Shown in pieces: positions 34,312 to 45,697 of a stretch of DNA of 64,000 nt. Location of the stretch: positions 105,738,807-105,802,806 of the forward strand of contig NC_088910.1 of NCBI RefSeq assembly GCF_963576675.1. Reading direction: 5' to 3'. The notes below the pieces were generated by a model. It searched no databases and was not told where the DNA came from. It was given only the letters and a program-made list of their open reading frames with translations. Numbering within the stretch: position 1 is the first letter of the stretch; each line of letters starts with the position of its first letter. A program made the translations under genes and the position numbers. The DNA is from Euphorbia lathyris. Lineage: Eukaryota > Streptophyta > Magnoliopsida > Malpighiales > Euphorbiaceae.

Positions 34312-37300
34312 GTGGGATGGTGCGGTCAGTTTTCCTCCTTTCGATGGATTTGTTGTGTTGGAAAATGTTAGGGGTGCGGCTAGCAAGGCTACCCGTATCC
34401 ATATTAATGATCTTATTAAACAGTTTAATCCTTCTTGTTTTGCTTTATTGGAAACTAAGATTAGTGGAGATAAAGCAGATGAGGTGGTTAAAAAGTTTAA
34501 GAACTGGAACTGTGTTAGATCGGAGGCAACTGGCCGGGCTGGTGGGATTTGGCTTTTCTGGAGGCCAGATCGGATTCATTTTGATATTATTCGTATGGAT
34601 AAGCAGTTTATTCACTGTAAAGTGAGTATCTCCGGTAATACGCCTTTTTTGATTACCCTAGTGTATGCTGACCCTATCTTAGCTAATCGAAAACGGCTTT
34701 GGGAGGTTCTCTTTTCTATGAGTGTCAGCATTTCTGAACCCTGGTTTTTAGCGGGTGACTTTAATGATATCGCCTTTATGAGTGATCAGAGAGGGGGTTC
34801 CAATCATTATGTTAATCGCTGCCTTCACCACAAGAATAGTATGGATTTATGTGGGCTTTCCGATCTGGGGGCTTCTGGTCATATATTCACTTGGAAACGT
34901 AACAATACCTTTGTTCGTTTGGATAAGGTCTACGCTAATGTTTTAGCTCAGACTTCTTTCCCTGAGAGTTCTGTGTTAAATCTCCCGTTCCGTCATTCGG
35001 ATCATTGTCCTATTTTGTTTAGACTTTTGAGAGGTAACCGTCCTAGGGGAAAGAGACTGTTCTGGTATCAGTTGGCTTGGGAGTCCCATCCTAAGTTCAA
35101 GGAGTTCGTTCAAGAGAATTGGAAACCTCATTCGAATGTCCTGCAAGCTGCTGAAGGGTTTAGGAATAATGTGCTGGGGTGGAATAGAAATGTCTTTGGG
35201 CATATTATTAGAAGGAAGAATAAGTTATTAAATAGGATGGAGGGAATTCAGCGTAGGTTGGAGGTGAGGTTTGATCACAGCTTGGATGGCCTCCTCAGAA
35301 CCCTTCAGAAGGAGCTGGAAGCGGTGCTTAGACAGGAGGAGCTTTTCTGGTTTCAGAAATCTAGGAAGTCTTAGATTAGAGATGGGGATCGTAATACCAG
35401 GTACTTCCATCTTTCTACCATGATTAGAAGGCAGAGGAATAGAATTGAGGCCATTAAGGATTCTAATGGTGATTGGGTGTATGAAGATGAGGTGATTCGG
35501 AAATTGGCCCTGGAGTTCTATAAGGATCTGTTCAAAGAGGAACCTGTCCAGCTGGAGAGGGCTCACTCTGTTGCTACCTTTCCTCTGATCAATGAGGAAA
35601 GCAGTCAGGATGCCTTTCAACCTATTTCCCGAAAAGAGATAGACCAAGCCATCTTCAGCATTGGGGCATCTAAATCTCCTGGGATTGATGGTCTGCCTGC
35701 TGGCTTTTACCATAAGCATTGGGATGTTGTGAAGGAGGGTATCTATAATTTTATCATAGGTGTGTTTAATGGTTCTAAGGATATAGAGCTGGTAAATAGA
35801 ACCTTCCTGGTTCTAATTCCTAAAATTGATAAGCCTTCTTCCTTTTTGCATATGAGACCTATCAGTCTTTGTAATGTTCTTTATAAGACGGTTACAAAGA
35901 TTGTGGCTAATAGAATCCGGGGCATTCTTTCGGCGATCATTTGTCAGAATCAGGGTAGTTTTGTGCCTGGTAGACAAATGATGGATAATGTGGTGATTGC
36001 CCAAGAGATGGTCCACACGATGAAGATTAGGAAGGGGAAGAAAGGCATTGTGGCTCTGAAGCTGGATTTGGAGAAGGCATATGATCGCATCAACTGGAAT
36101 TTCCTGATGGAGAGTCTGGAGAGAGCTAGGATCCCGGACAGCTGGAGAAGGTTAATTAAGGTATGTATATCTTCTCCTGTGTTTCAAGTTATGGTTAATG
36201 GGGATATGTCGGAGGAGTTCTCCCCGGGCCGGGGAATCCGTCAGGGTGATCCTATGAGTCCCTTCCTTTTCGTTATTGCTATGGAGAGGTTATCTCACCT
36301 GATTCAAGATGCAATTGATATGGGGAGTTTCCACCCGGTGGCTATCAATAGCTTCTGTCCCCAGGTGACTCACTTATTCTTTGCAGACGATGTCCTTATC
36401 TTTCTGGAAGGTAATGAGGAGCAGTTGAGTGTCATTATGGATATTCTTGATTGTTTTTGTTCGGCCTCTGGACAGAAACTTAATATCCAGAAATCTAGGA
36501 TGATGTGCTCTAAGAATATGAATCTGAGAGTTTGTAAAAGATTAAGTGATCTTTCATGTATTCCTCTTACTGATTCTCTTGGGAAGTATCTGGGTATTCC
36601 CCTCCACAGTGAGAGAGTGTCAAAAGTGTCCTTTAAAGATACTTTGGATAAAGCCAATACGAAGTGTGCCACGTGGAAAGTCAAGACTCTTTCTCTCGCT
36701 GGCCGCCTCACGTTAATTCAATCAGTTAATTGTGCTGCTCCCAATCACATTATGCAGGCTTGTCAGCTTCCGGATCCTGTGCTTAATGATCTTGATAAGA
36801 TTAACTGTAGGTTCCTGTGGGGGGAAGCTGCGGAGGGAAGAAAGATCCATCTAGTACCTTGGAGTGAGGTTTGTCAGCCGAAAGATTCTGGTGGTCTGGG
36901 CATTAGGAAAGCTAAGGACAATAATAAAGTTTTATTAATGAAACTCCTTTGGCGTATGTGGCAATGCCCCTCCTCTCTTTGGGTCCGCTTTCTTTGTGGT
37001 AAGTATCGGAAAGACAAAATCTTCGGGGGCCCAAAGGAGAGAGTTGTCAATTGTTCCTTCCTCTGGAAAGGGCTTAGCGCCATTTTTGCAGAGTTCTGCT
37101 CGGGGGTTGGTCTGGAGCTGGGTAATGGTAAGACCATTAGTTTCTGGTTTGACACCTGGATTGGAGATAAACCGTTAATAGATGTGTGTACTTCCCCCCC
37201 CCCCCCCCGCCTAGTGATATCCGTAACTGGAGGATTGCCGATGTGGTGGACTCTGAGGGGGACTGGATCTGGTCAAAGTTTGATACCTTCTTTAGCCTGG

Positions 37301-38451
37301 AGACTCTACTTAGAATTCGGGGAGTGAAGGTTAGTAATCAAGAGGAAGACATGGATAGGCATTGCTGGGCGCTGACTAATAATGGAGTTTATTCTTGCAA
37401 ATCTGCCTTTGAAGCTTTCACCCTCAACAGGTCCGATCCTCCCTCGGATGTTTGGAAATCCATTTGGGCCCTCAAAGTCCCTTACCGTATTAGGAGTTTC
37501 CTGTGGCTGGGAGTTAAGGACAGATTGCTTACTAATTCGGATAGGCACAGACGGCATTTGGCGGACTCAGGAGCTTGCAGTAGATGCAGAGGCCATGTTG
37601 AAACTTTGTGCCATGCTCTTAGGGATTGCTCTAAAAGTAAAGAGGTTTGGAAGAAAATTCTCCCACACCATATTCTCTCTTCCTTCATGGCCCATTCTGT
37701 GAATGACTGGTTCTCTGATGGTATTAGTGGAAAACTACTGTCTTACATGGAGCATGGTGACATTTTCTTTGCTATTATCTGTCACCAAATTTGGAAGTGG
37801 AGAAACGATGAGATTTTTGGTAATAAAACTGTGTTTATTCCAAACTTAGCTGAGTTCTTCTCGAAAAAACTCTCCTCTATTATTGAGAGTTTCAAAGGAG
37901 AGTCCCTTGCCAGGTCTACCCAGATTAGTGATGTCCATCTCGTGGGATGGAGCATGCCGAGAGAGGGGGTTGTGAAGTTGAATACAGATGGCTCCTGCCT
38001 CATCAATGGTAAGATTGCTGCCGAATGTGTTCTTAGAGATGCGGGGGGCGCCTGGCTTTCTGGGTTCACCCAGAATTTGGGGTTGGGATCTTCCTTCTCA
38101 GCGGAGCTCTGGGGTATTCTCTCTGGTATCAAGCTTGCTAAAAGGCTGTGCATTAAGAGACTTTCTGTGGAGTCTGATAGCACGGAGGCCATCAAAATGA
38201 TTTCTGATAATCATGCTATTGGTCTTAGTAGCCGCAACCTTATCAAAGCTATTAAAAGGCTTTGCTCTTCCTTTGAGATCTTAGAGTTCAGTCACATTTT
38301 CAGAGAGCAGAACCGAGTTGCGGATCGCTTGGTTGCGGCAGGCCATGCGGGGATGTTAGATGTTACTACCCTTTCTGATCCCCCTATCTTTCTCTCTTCT
38401 CTTCTTTTAGAGGATAGGATTGGGGTTAGCTTCCCTAGGCTAATCCCATGA
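34312..38451 (+). pseudogene. LINE ORF2: endonuclease, RT, zf-RVT, RNase H (two lesions)
   Basis: The endonuclease half (from about 34310 to 35371) shows CFALLETKI, LAGDFNDIAF, RLDKVYAN and RHSDHCPI. TAG at 35372-35374 sits in the conserved S-W-I-R-D-G-D-R context, so it replaces a tryptophan codon. RT motifs follow: SPGIDGLPAGFY, MRPISLCNVLYKTVTKI, LKLDLEKAYDRINW, GIRQGDPMSPFLF and FFADDVLIF (about 36380). At the C15 run (37194-37208) the frame changes. Downstream come zf-RVT (CSRCRGHVETLCHALRDC) and RNase H (NTDGSC, SAELWG, VESDS, FREQNRVADRLV). No ATG opens ORF2 before the endonuclease; the frame overlaps the end of ORF1. Catalytic residues are otherwise intact. Confidence 0.9.
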
Positions 38452-38754
38452 TAGTTGTTTTTTGTTTGTTTTTTCCTTTCCTGTTTCTACCCAAAAAAAA
38501 AAATATTATATTTTTTATTAATGTTTTAATCCATAAATATAATAAAATATATATTTTATAATTCAACTAAATTATATAATTTATTAAAAAAATTGAAAGG
38601 TAATTTTTTTATTAAATTTCATTTATATGAATAAAAGTTTAAATACTAATTAAAACTAATTAAAAATTATTAATATTGAAAAGATAAAAATAATTTTTTT
38701 TTATGATAGTGATCTAAATAAAAAAAATAATACTAAGTAATATCTTAATTAAAT

Positions 38755-39283
38755 GGGTAATTAATTTATTAGTCCCTATATTTTGACAAAACACACTGTT
38801 TAGTCCCTGTATTTTCAAAAACACATGGTAAGGTCCCTAGCCTTTTTCTCAGTGAACTGTTTAGTCCTTACGTCTGTTTGTTATATTTTTTACCATTTAT
38901 GACTTCGGAAATTACTAAATTACCCTTTACTATTTACCTTCAAACATCAGAAGAGGAAATCCAATTTAGAAAAAGAAGCTATTTGTATGGAGAACAAGAA
39001 AAAGAACAGACACAATGCTTACGAATTTGAACGATTAAGAAGAAAATCAAGAAGAAGAACACTCAAAGTTGATTTCAGATGCATTAGAGTTTAAAGGAAA
39101 GGAAAATAAAGGAAAAGAAGAACGCAAATCCAAGTTGACTAACAGAATCTTCATGAGAGTCTAACGGCAGGGACTAAACAGTTCACCGAGAAAAAAGTTA
39201 AGGACTTTACCGTGTGTTTTTGAAAATACGGGGACTAAACAGTGTGTTTTATCAAAATATAGAGACTAATAAATTAATTACCC
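38755..39283 (-). mobile_element. Mutator-type MITE right of the LINE, inverted copy
   Basis: Same arms as the element at 31617 (GGGTAATTAATTTATTAGTC ... AATTACCC) with perfect 9-bp duplications TAATTAAAT at 38746-38754 and 39284-39292. The centre is in reverse orientation relative to that copy. Non-coding. Confidence 0.9.
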
Positions 39284-39292
39284 TAATTAAAT

Positions 39293-39661
39293 TTATAACA
39301 TAAACACATATTCTTAAATGATTAATAGAAATCATAATCAAAATGATAGGGTAACGATGAGTATGGCTCTTTACGGTTTAATGGTCTAAAGTTTGAATCT
39401 TATCTGTACTGAAATTTACATTGTTCTTTTAAAAGTAAATATGTCTGAAATCTAATTAGATAAAACCGTTCAACCGATCGTTGGTTAATTGGATCATAGT
39501 TAAACTGGTCAATCTGAGTGGTTCTAACCGGTTTTTAAAAGTTCAAAATTTGAATCACCTCTGGTTCGAAATTGTAATCGGTTGCAATCGAACCAAGTTG
39601 AATTAAAAAGTCTGGTTCAATTCTTATAACTGTGATTTTTTATGCTTTGTATTGATATAAT
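39293..39661. other. Spacer with worn AACCGGTT-type repeat
   Basis: Phrases such as AACCGTTCAACCGATCGTTGG, split by mismatches, and CTGGTTCGAAATTG resemble the subterminal repeats of the TIR element at 26756, but no ends are present. No gene seen. Confidence 0.4.
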
Positions 39662-40660
39662 CAGGGCCGGCCCTGACAATTTAGGGGCCCTAGGCAAAAC
39701 AAGTAGTAAGGGTCCTTTTAATATAAAATTTATTAATTGATTTTGGGTTAATGTGCAAAAATACTCTAACGTTTTGGATCAGGAGCAATTTTACTCCTAA
39801 TGTCTAAAATGGTACAATTTTACCCATAATGTTGGAAACCAAGAGCAATTTTACCCCTAACATTGATAAAAATTGGGTTAATTTGATAAATATTTCATCA
39901 GACTGTCTTCTCAATCATGAATCTTGTCATCTACACTTCACACATGCGTCATTTTATCAGTAACAAATTACAAACATATGTTGGGATATAAAAAAATAAA
40001 AATAAAATAAAATATACTGTCTTTTGTACGAATTGGACAAAAAATTTCAAAAAATTCACCGAATTTTTAAATATTAATCTCGAGTCCTATTATTAAATTA
40101 TAAAACACATTAAATATTTTTTTAGACGAATTGATATGCAATTGGTGCAAAATGAGAGACAAAAATATCTATGTTTTATAATTGTGACTGAAATTGACCT
40201 AAATTATCAACGTTAGGGATAAATTTGTTCTTGGCTACCAACGTTAGGGGTAAATTTGCACCATTTTAGACGTTAGGGTAAAATTGCTCCTCACCCAAAA
40301 CGTTATGAGTAATTTTGTACCTTAACCCATTGATTTTTATTCATATCATTGTATAAATTAATTTTTAATTTTCAAATTTAATCAAGGTAATAAAATGAAA
40401 CTTTTTTTTAATTTTTAAATTTAATCAAATTAAAAATAGTTATCCTAAAATAAAGTAATAAAATGAAACTTGTCTTGAGAATCAAACTCATACCCTCTTT
40501 AGTGGGAAGACAATGCACTATCATTATGCTAGTTTGAATTTATGTATAATACTTAAAACATATGCAATTTATTTACAAAGCTAAATTTTTTTTTTGGGTT
40601 CCTTTCCGGCCTTGGGCCCTAGGCCGGCGCACCCCGGGCCTAGGCCTAGGGCCGGCCCTG
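39662..40660. mobile_element. hAT-like element with CAGGGCCGGCCCTG ends, carrying a nested MITE
   Basis: Both ends contain the palindrome CAGGGCCGGCCCTG (left) and AGGGCCGGCCCTG (right). The CAGGG start is the usual hAT terminus, and the flanks GATATAAT and TATATAAT match at 7 of 8 positions. Without the nested element it is about 400 bp and non-coding. AGGGGCCCTAGGC and GGGCCCTAGGCC continue the terminal inverted repeats. Confidence 0.8.
39745..40328. mobile_element. Mutator-type MITE nested in the hAT-like element
   Basis: Arms GGGTTAATGTGCAAAAATAC and the complement ending GTACCTTAACCC pair over about 170 bp, with repeats of the AACGTTAGGGGTAAATTTG type. Perfect 9-bp duplication ATTGATTTT at 39736-39744 and 40329-40337. 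Related sequence occurs at 8283-8540. Confidence 0.9.
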
Positions 40661-41690
40661 TATATAATTTATCTTTTTGATCCTTATATACATATTTGAC
40701 ACATTGAGTCTTTTCTAGTGACAAATCCAAAAAGGGTAAGGCGTTTTAAGTATCCACTGACCGTTAAGAAAAAAGAAAATTCTATGGAAGCCGGTATTCA
40801 GAGCTTTAATTTTATGTATAAAAACACCCAAAATTATGAATTGAGCATCATAAATCACCAAAGAGCACACCAAATACATCATGTTAGTAAAATCTGAATC
40901 CGACCGATGTCTAATTCTTTTTTTTTTTTCAAAATTTATAGTTTTGATCACTCGATTTTTAATACACCGTTTATCAATAATCAAATTTTACAAAAAAAAA
41001 AATGAAAATATTAAAAACTAAAGCTCAATTATATGTTGTGTCAAAATAAAAGTTCAATTAAAGGGCAAATTGTATCAATTAGATTGTCAAATTCAACATT
41101 TTCCTGTATCACCAAACTTTATGTTAAAATGTCTAAATGATAATTGAATACTTGTTTTGGGCCTATATATACCTATATAATTATGGAAAAGCAGAAAAAA
41201 CCACAACCATGAGTCAGGGAATCAAATTTCAAAAATGGAAAAGAATACAATAATTAGTTGAGATAAAAGTGTGTGAAAAGATAAAGAAAAGTGTGACATT
41301 ACATTGGGCTATCACCAAATGGCATTATTTTGCCTATATATACAAAAATAGCTAGTTTTAGACCACAAATTTATCCCTTGGTTTCTATCCGGTCATCAAA
41401 TCCAATTTTGAATTCATTTTTTTTAATTTACTATGAAATAAAGTTTAAAAGTTCGTAATATTAGTAAGTAATGTTCTAGTTTATGAGTCGTAATGTTATA
41501 GTTTATGTCTATATTTCTTGTAAATTCAAATCCACAAATGGTGGTTGTAATGTTATAGTTTATGCATTATAAATGCAATTTATCCCTTGGATGGTTGGAA
41601 GATTAATAAAGAAATAACTAAAAACAACTTTTATGTAGACTTTAATGAGTGTTATCGTATTTTTGTATGTAGAATCATTGATCAGAGCTT
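40661..41690. other. AT-rich spacer, no gene seen
   Basis: No frame of interest. A phrase GTAATGTTATAGTTTATG recurs around 41490-41560, suggesting a small local duplication. Confidence 0.35.
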
Positions 41691-42135
41691 TAATCACTTG
41701 AAAATATAACAACAGTAAGGAAAGGGATCAGAGACCGGTGAACCCTCTTCGATGATAAAGTCAATTGATAAACCAGAGAATATCTAAGACTAATGAAATG
41801 TATTTCAGTGATTATAAATGAGTTACCTCGATTCTAGGAACGCCTCTGCTATTTATAGATAATTAACGTGGCATTTTCGGACACGTAACAGCTTATGATA
41901 GGTCGTGGACCCTATTTATACGTGCCAACATGTTTATCAAAATGAAGAGTGTGCATTTGGAATCCAACGCTTTGATTGGTCCACGTGTCGTCTCCTCAGG
42001 AAGTTGCATTTGGTAACATAAAGACGACTGCATCATTGCATTCAGTCAATACTTCGGCCAAGAACGTTAGTCTCCCTTTCTCTTACGTTGACCAGTGCCC
42101 ATCTGAACTCCTTAAATCATAGTGGATCCACGTGC
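41690..42135 (-). repeat. Unclassified repeat-like block, possibly an LTR piece
   Basis: This block is less AT-rich than its surroundings. On the minus strand it has a TATA-like ATCTATAAATAGC (about 41849-41861), a second TATAAATAG (about 41912-41920) and CACGTG-like words, as an LTR promoter would. No ends, primer site or coding sequence confirm this. Confidence 0.3.
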
Positions 42136-43159
42136 TATAAGTCCAAATGATTTAATACTATAACAATGAGTTAAAAATTATAATTAAAAAAATTGAGTTA
42201 AAAATTAATATTCATTTATTTTTGTGACACAAAATCAAGTTAATTGTAATAGTGAAATATATAATACATGCTTTTTTTTTCCTTTTCCTCTCTACCTTGA
42301 CCTTCTTCTTTTTCTTCTCCGTTACAACTTTTATTTTTCTCAGATCTACTATGGGAAGGAAGAAGGATTCTTTTTTTCTCATTCCATTTTATGTATTTAT
42401 TCTCGTACTTGCTTTTTCTTTATTTATGGTTTCACTTGGTTCGAAATCCATATATTTCATCGGATATTCTTTTTCATCTAATCACATCTGTCATCTATAA
42501 TTCGTTCATTTATACTTTTTTCAGATTTAGTGGGAATGAAAACGGCTGATTTTGTCCGTAGATCACTAGATCTACGTGGTTGCAAAAGAAATGATTCAGA
42601 TTCGAATGTTCGAAATTACTTAAATGATTAAGATTGGATTACAGCTGTTTTTCTACTGATTTGGATTTACGAGAAGTATGCAATTTATCGTTCGTTTGTT
42701 TTAATTGTAGCTTTTATGACTTTTTTTGCTCTTTAAATTTTTCTTCCTTTTATGCATCTTGTATTAATTTTATCTATTGTTATGTGAGGTTTTGTTCCTT
42801 GTTTTTTTTTTTTTTTTTTTTTTGCTAAACTTGTATTTTTTTTTTATCTAATGGAGTTATATAAGTATTAAAAAAATGTCAAAGAAAAAATTTATTGTCA
42901 TCTATTTTACATTTTACTCAACATAGATAAAATAAATAAATAGATTTATTTTTTATTTTTCTTTCAAAAAAAATAAAAAGGTAAATAATTTATTAGTCTA
43001 TGCATTACACTAATTAGTCTACATATCTTTAAATTTTATCTTAATCAACTCTTTAGTCCCATTATTTATTTTATGAAAGCATAAAATTACCTTAATTATA
43101 AAAATAAAAAAAAATAGATTTAATTTCAAATAAATGTCATGTGGTTTCTTTCTTTTTTT
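42136..43159. other. AT-rich spacer with poly-pyrimidine runs
   Basis: Contains T-runs (42800-42845) and a fragment resembling the MITE arms at 31617 (AATAATTTATTAGTC at 42984). Hydrophobic open frames at 42224-42500 are products of the T-rich composition, not convincing proteins. Confidence 0.4.
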
Positions 43160-43510
43160 TTTTTTTTTTGCAGTGTGGTTGGTAAAAAATTTCATTTTTC
43201 CAAATTTGACCGATACCGATCTCAAAATGAAATTTTTTAAGAATTAAAATTGCTTAGTATCATATTTACTATGGAAACACATTTTTTATTGTTCAAAATC
43301 ATCAATATTTTATGAAGTTTTCTCTCTCTAAATATTAACTTTGTCTCTCATAAAAAAACAACAACACTTAAATAACCTCAAACCTAAAAAGTTGAAAAAC
43401 TAAAATTGCTTAAAATATCATTTAATTCTTGAAATTTTTTTATTTTAAGATGATTATCGGTCAAATTTGGAAAAATGAAAAATTTGCCAACCACAGGTAC
43501 CGGTCTATAA
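43160..43510. repeat. Fold-back repeat, MITE-like
   Basis: Left arm TTTCATTTTTCCAAATTTGA and CCGATACCGATCTCAAAATG is mirrored on the right by TCAAATTTGGAAAAATGAAA and CATTTAATTCTTG-type sequence. The outermost words GTGGTTGG and CCAACCAC bound it. Followed by a (TA)n run at 43603-43622. Confidence 0.6.
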
Positions 43511-43780
43511 AAAATGTGAAACCACGGAGTTTTATCTCAAATCAACCCTAAAAATATATCCTTTTAATTTTCAAATTTAATCAACATAATCAAAATTAAA
43601 CTTATATATATATATATATATAATCAATATTTTTATTCTTTACATGTTAAATAAAAAAATATTATTTATCTTTTAATTTTTTATTATTAATTACTAAAAT
43701 ATTTTAAAATTGATATAAACAGCATTACGAATCTTGAAAAATTTATAAAACCAATAATTTTTAAATAAGGATTAAAGAGT

Positions 43781-44029
43781 AGAGATTGGGAGGTGCGGCT
43801 CGTTCATATCCTATGGGAATGGAACAGGGCAGCTGATTGGATGACAAACTATGCAGGAAGTTTGAGTTTAGGTCTTCATAAGTGTGATGCGCCTCCTGCA
43901 GGCATCCAGGACATTCTTTTTTCTGATTTTTGTGGGTCTGGGCTTCCCAGAATGACCCTTCTCTAAGGGCCAGTCTATTTTTTGTGTTTTCTTGGGGTTA
44001 GCCCCTCCATTGTAACAAAAAAAAAAAAA
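43781..44029 (+). pseudogene. LINE RNase H tail with poly(A)
   Basis: The plus strand reads RDWEVRLVHILWEWNRAADW, then MTNYAGSLSLGLHKCDAPP, a stop at about 43963 and a 3' UTR ending in 13 A residues (44017-44029). This is the end of an L1-type ORF2 RNase H, strongly 5'-truncated. It has the same layout as the fragment at 21795. Confidence 0.8.
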
Positions 44030-44589
44030 GTTCAGAAATAAAATTTGGTAACTATTTTTTCAAGTAATTTATGGAAAAAATTAATATATAAAATAGTTCA
44101 ATTAAACTGTTAATCAATATATTTACAACTACAAAATAAATACTATTGATAAAGTAAAATTATATTAAATTTTATCAATTATATTCTCATTATTTCTGAA
44201 ATTTTAATTTTAAAACTTTTGCTGATAGGCCTTCTTCGACTTGATGGCAAGTTATGATGATTGAAACGTTTAGTAAGTTGTTATCTCATTGTTAATGGGC
44301 CACGGTTCTGTATAGTCTGAAAATGGGCCTTCTACTTATTATGGGCTACTAAGCCCAGAATTTAGAACTAATGGGACGCGGGGAAGAAAATCCCCCATAT
44401 TTTACCATATGATTCCTATGAACTAAAATCTCTTACAATAAATAAAAATTAATATGCTAAACATTTATTTCTTTTTAATTTTATTGATAATGTCACGTAA
44501 AATTTTTAGTTAAATAAATAAATTATTTATTCTGATAAATTAAAATATTTAATTTAAAATTTTAAAAATAAACATTATCAATTGATAAC

Positions 44590-45697
44590 CGATAAATCTC
44601 ATTTGAACCTCAGTGTGAGGTTTTGACCGGAGGTCTTGAAATCGCGTGATAAAATTCAAATAAACATCGATGAAGGAATGTTGGTGTATTAGTAGACCGT
44701 GTGTCAAGAATACAGCTAGCAGTCAGCATACGACTATCTAAATGTCCTATGACCGTATGTTTAGGATTCAGACGGTGAATTGCACATGAAGATCAAAGAA
44801 CATGTGTGTGAGCACATACTTTTTCCGGTCCAAGTGATGAGTTTATGTCATACTCTAGCTAACAGTTAGTGTACGTGGGCTTCACACAACGCATTGTACG
44901 AGATACGAGCTAAGGACACGGACCCCGTTTTCTAAGTCATTTTAGTTCGTTTTACCTTATTTTATCAAATCTATTTTGATTAATCATTTCTGAAGTCAAA
45001 AAAATATGAAGTAAAAAACGATCTTCGATCGAAGACATGTTCCTCGATCGAGGACTAGGATCTTCGATCAACGATCCTTGACGGTTTCAGACAGTTTCTT
45101 GTTAGTTTTCTGGTAGTTTTCGTCCACTTTCCATTACTAAAAAGGGAAGAAACTACCAGACAAAGGAGACAAAACAGAAATAACACTTGACAGAGAAGAA
45201 TTAAATTCTTTTGTGAAATTTAGTGAAAAACACTTGAAAGTGAGTGAAAATCATGAGTTTTCTACACTATTTCTACCGAAATACCACATTTTGAGAGATT
45301 CAAACACCCAAAATACACAAATTACAAGTTTTAGTTTGAAGAAATACGTTTATCATAACTGTTCTTCACAAAAGACGTCAATTCTGAGTTATTACACTTC
45401 CAGAATTGACCTTTTGGGTCAAATATACTCCAATTTGGAGGTCTTTTCGGTCTAAATACGTGGGATACCATATTTTGATCATTGTTGCTGCTTGCTGCAC
45501 AGGTTCGGGTTGCTGCTCCGAGTCTCAATCACGTGTTTATCGGCCTACCCAATATAAATAAACTATAAATAAACTGGAAAAGCGTTTTAGAGGTAACATC
45601 TGAAAGGTTTTAAAAGCTTGTTCCCTACTGTCTGCTAGTTGTTTGCTACATTTTCGTATATCTCCCCTTGTTTTCTGGTTCTGACACTAAAACAGAA
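44590..45697. repeat. Unclassified repeat, left part, with CGATCG palindromes
   Basis: This block differs from the AT-rich spacer to its left. It has two 14-bp perfect palindromes, TCTTCGATCGAAGA (45022-45035) and TCCTCGATCGAGGA (45041-45054), and a half site at 45061. It is cut at 45697 by a copia solo LTR, and the same type of motif continues at 47124. No coding sequence was recognised. Confidence 0.5.

Larger units (their letters stand above)
32230..38503 (+). mobile_element. Nearly complete L1-type LINE
   Basis: Contains ORF1, endonuclease, reverse transcriptase, zf-RVT, RNase H, a short 3' UTR and an 11-A tail at 38493-38503. Only two coding lesions are obvious: an in-frame TAG at 35372 and a frame change at a C15 run (37194-37208). 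GC content is clearly above that of the flanks, especially in the first 600 bp. The 5' limit is approximate; TATATTTTT-like words near 32250 and after the tail are a possible target duplication but too simple to trust. Confidence 0.88.

Noticed and set aside
42224..42500. Hydrophobic frames suggesting small membrane proteins
   Set aside because: Phe/Leu/Ser-rich composition is explained by T-rich DNA; two frames overlap and neither has supporting features.
43603..43622. (TA)n run as a possible origin or promoter
   Set aside because: A simple microsatellite in AT-rich DNA with no associated structure.
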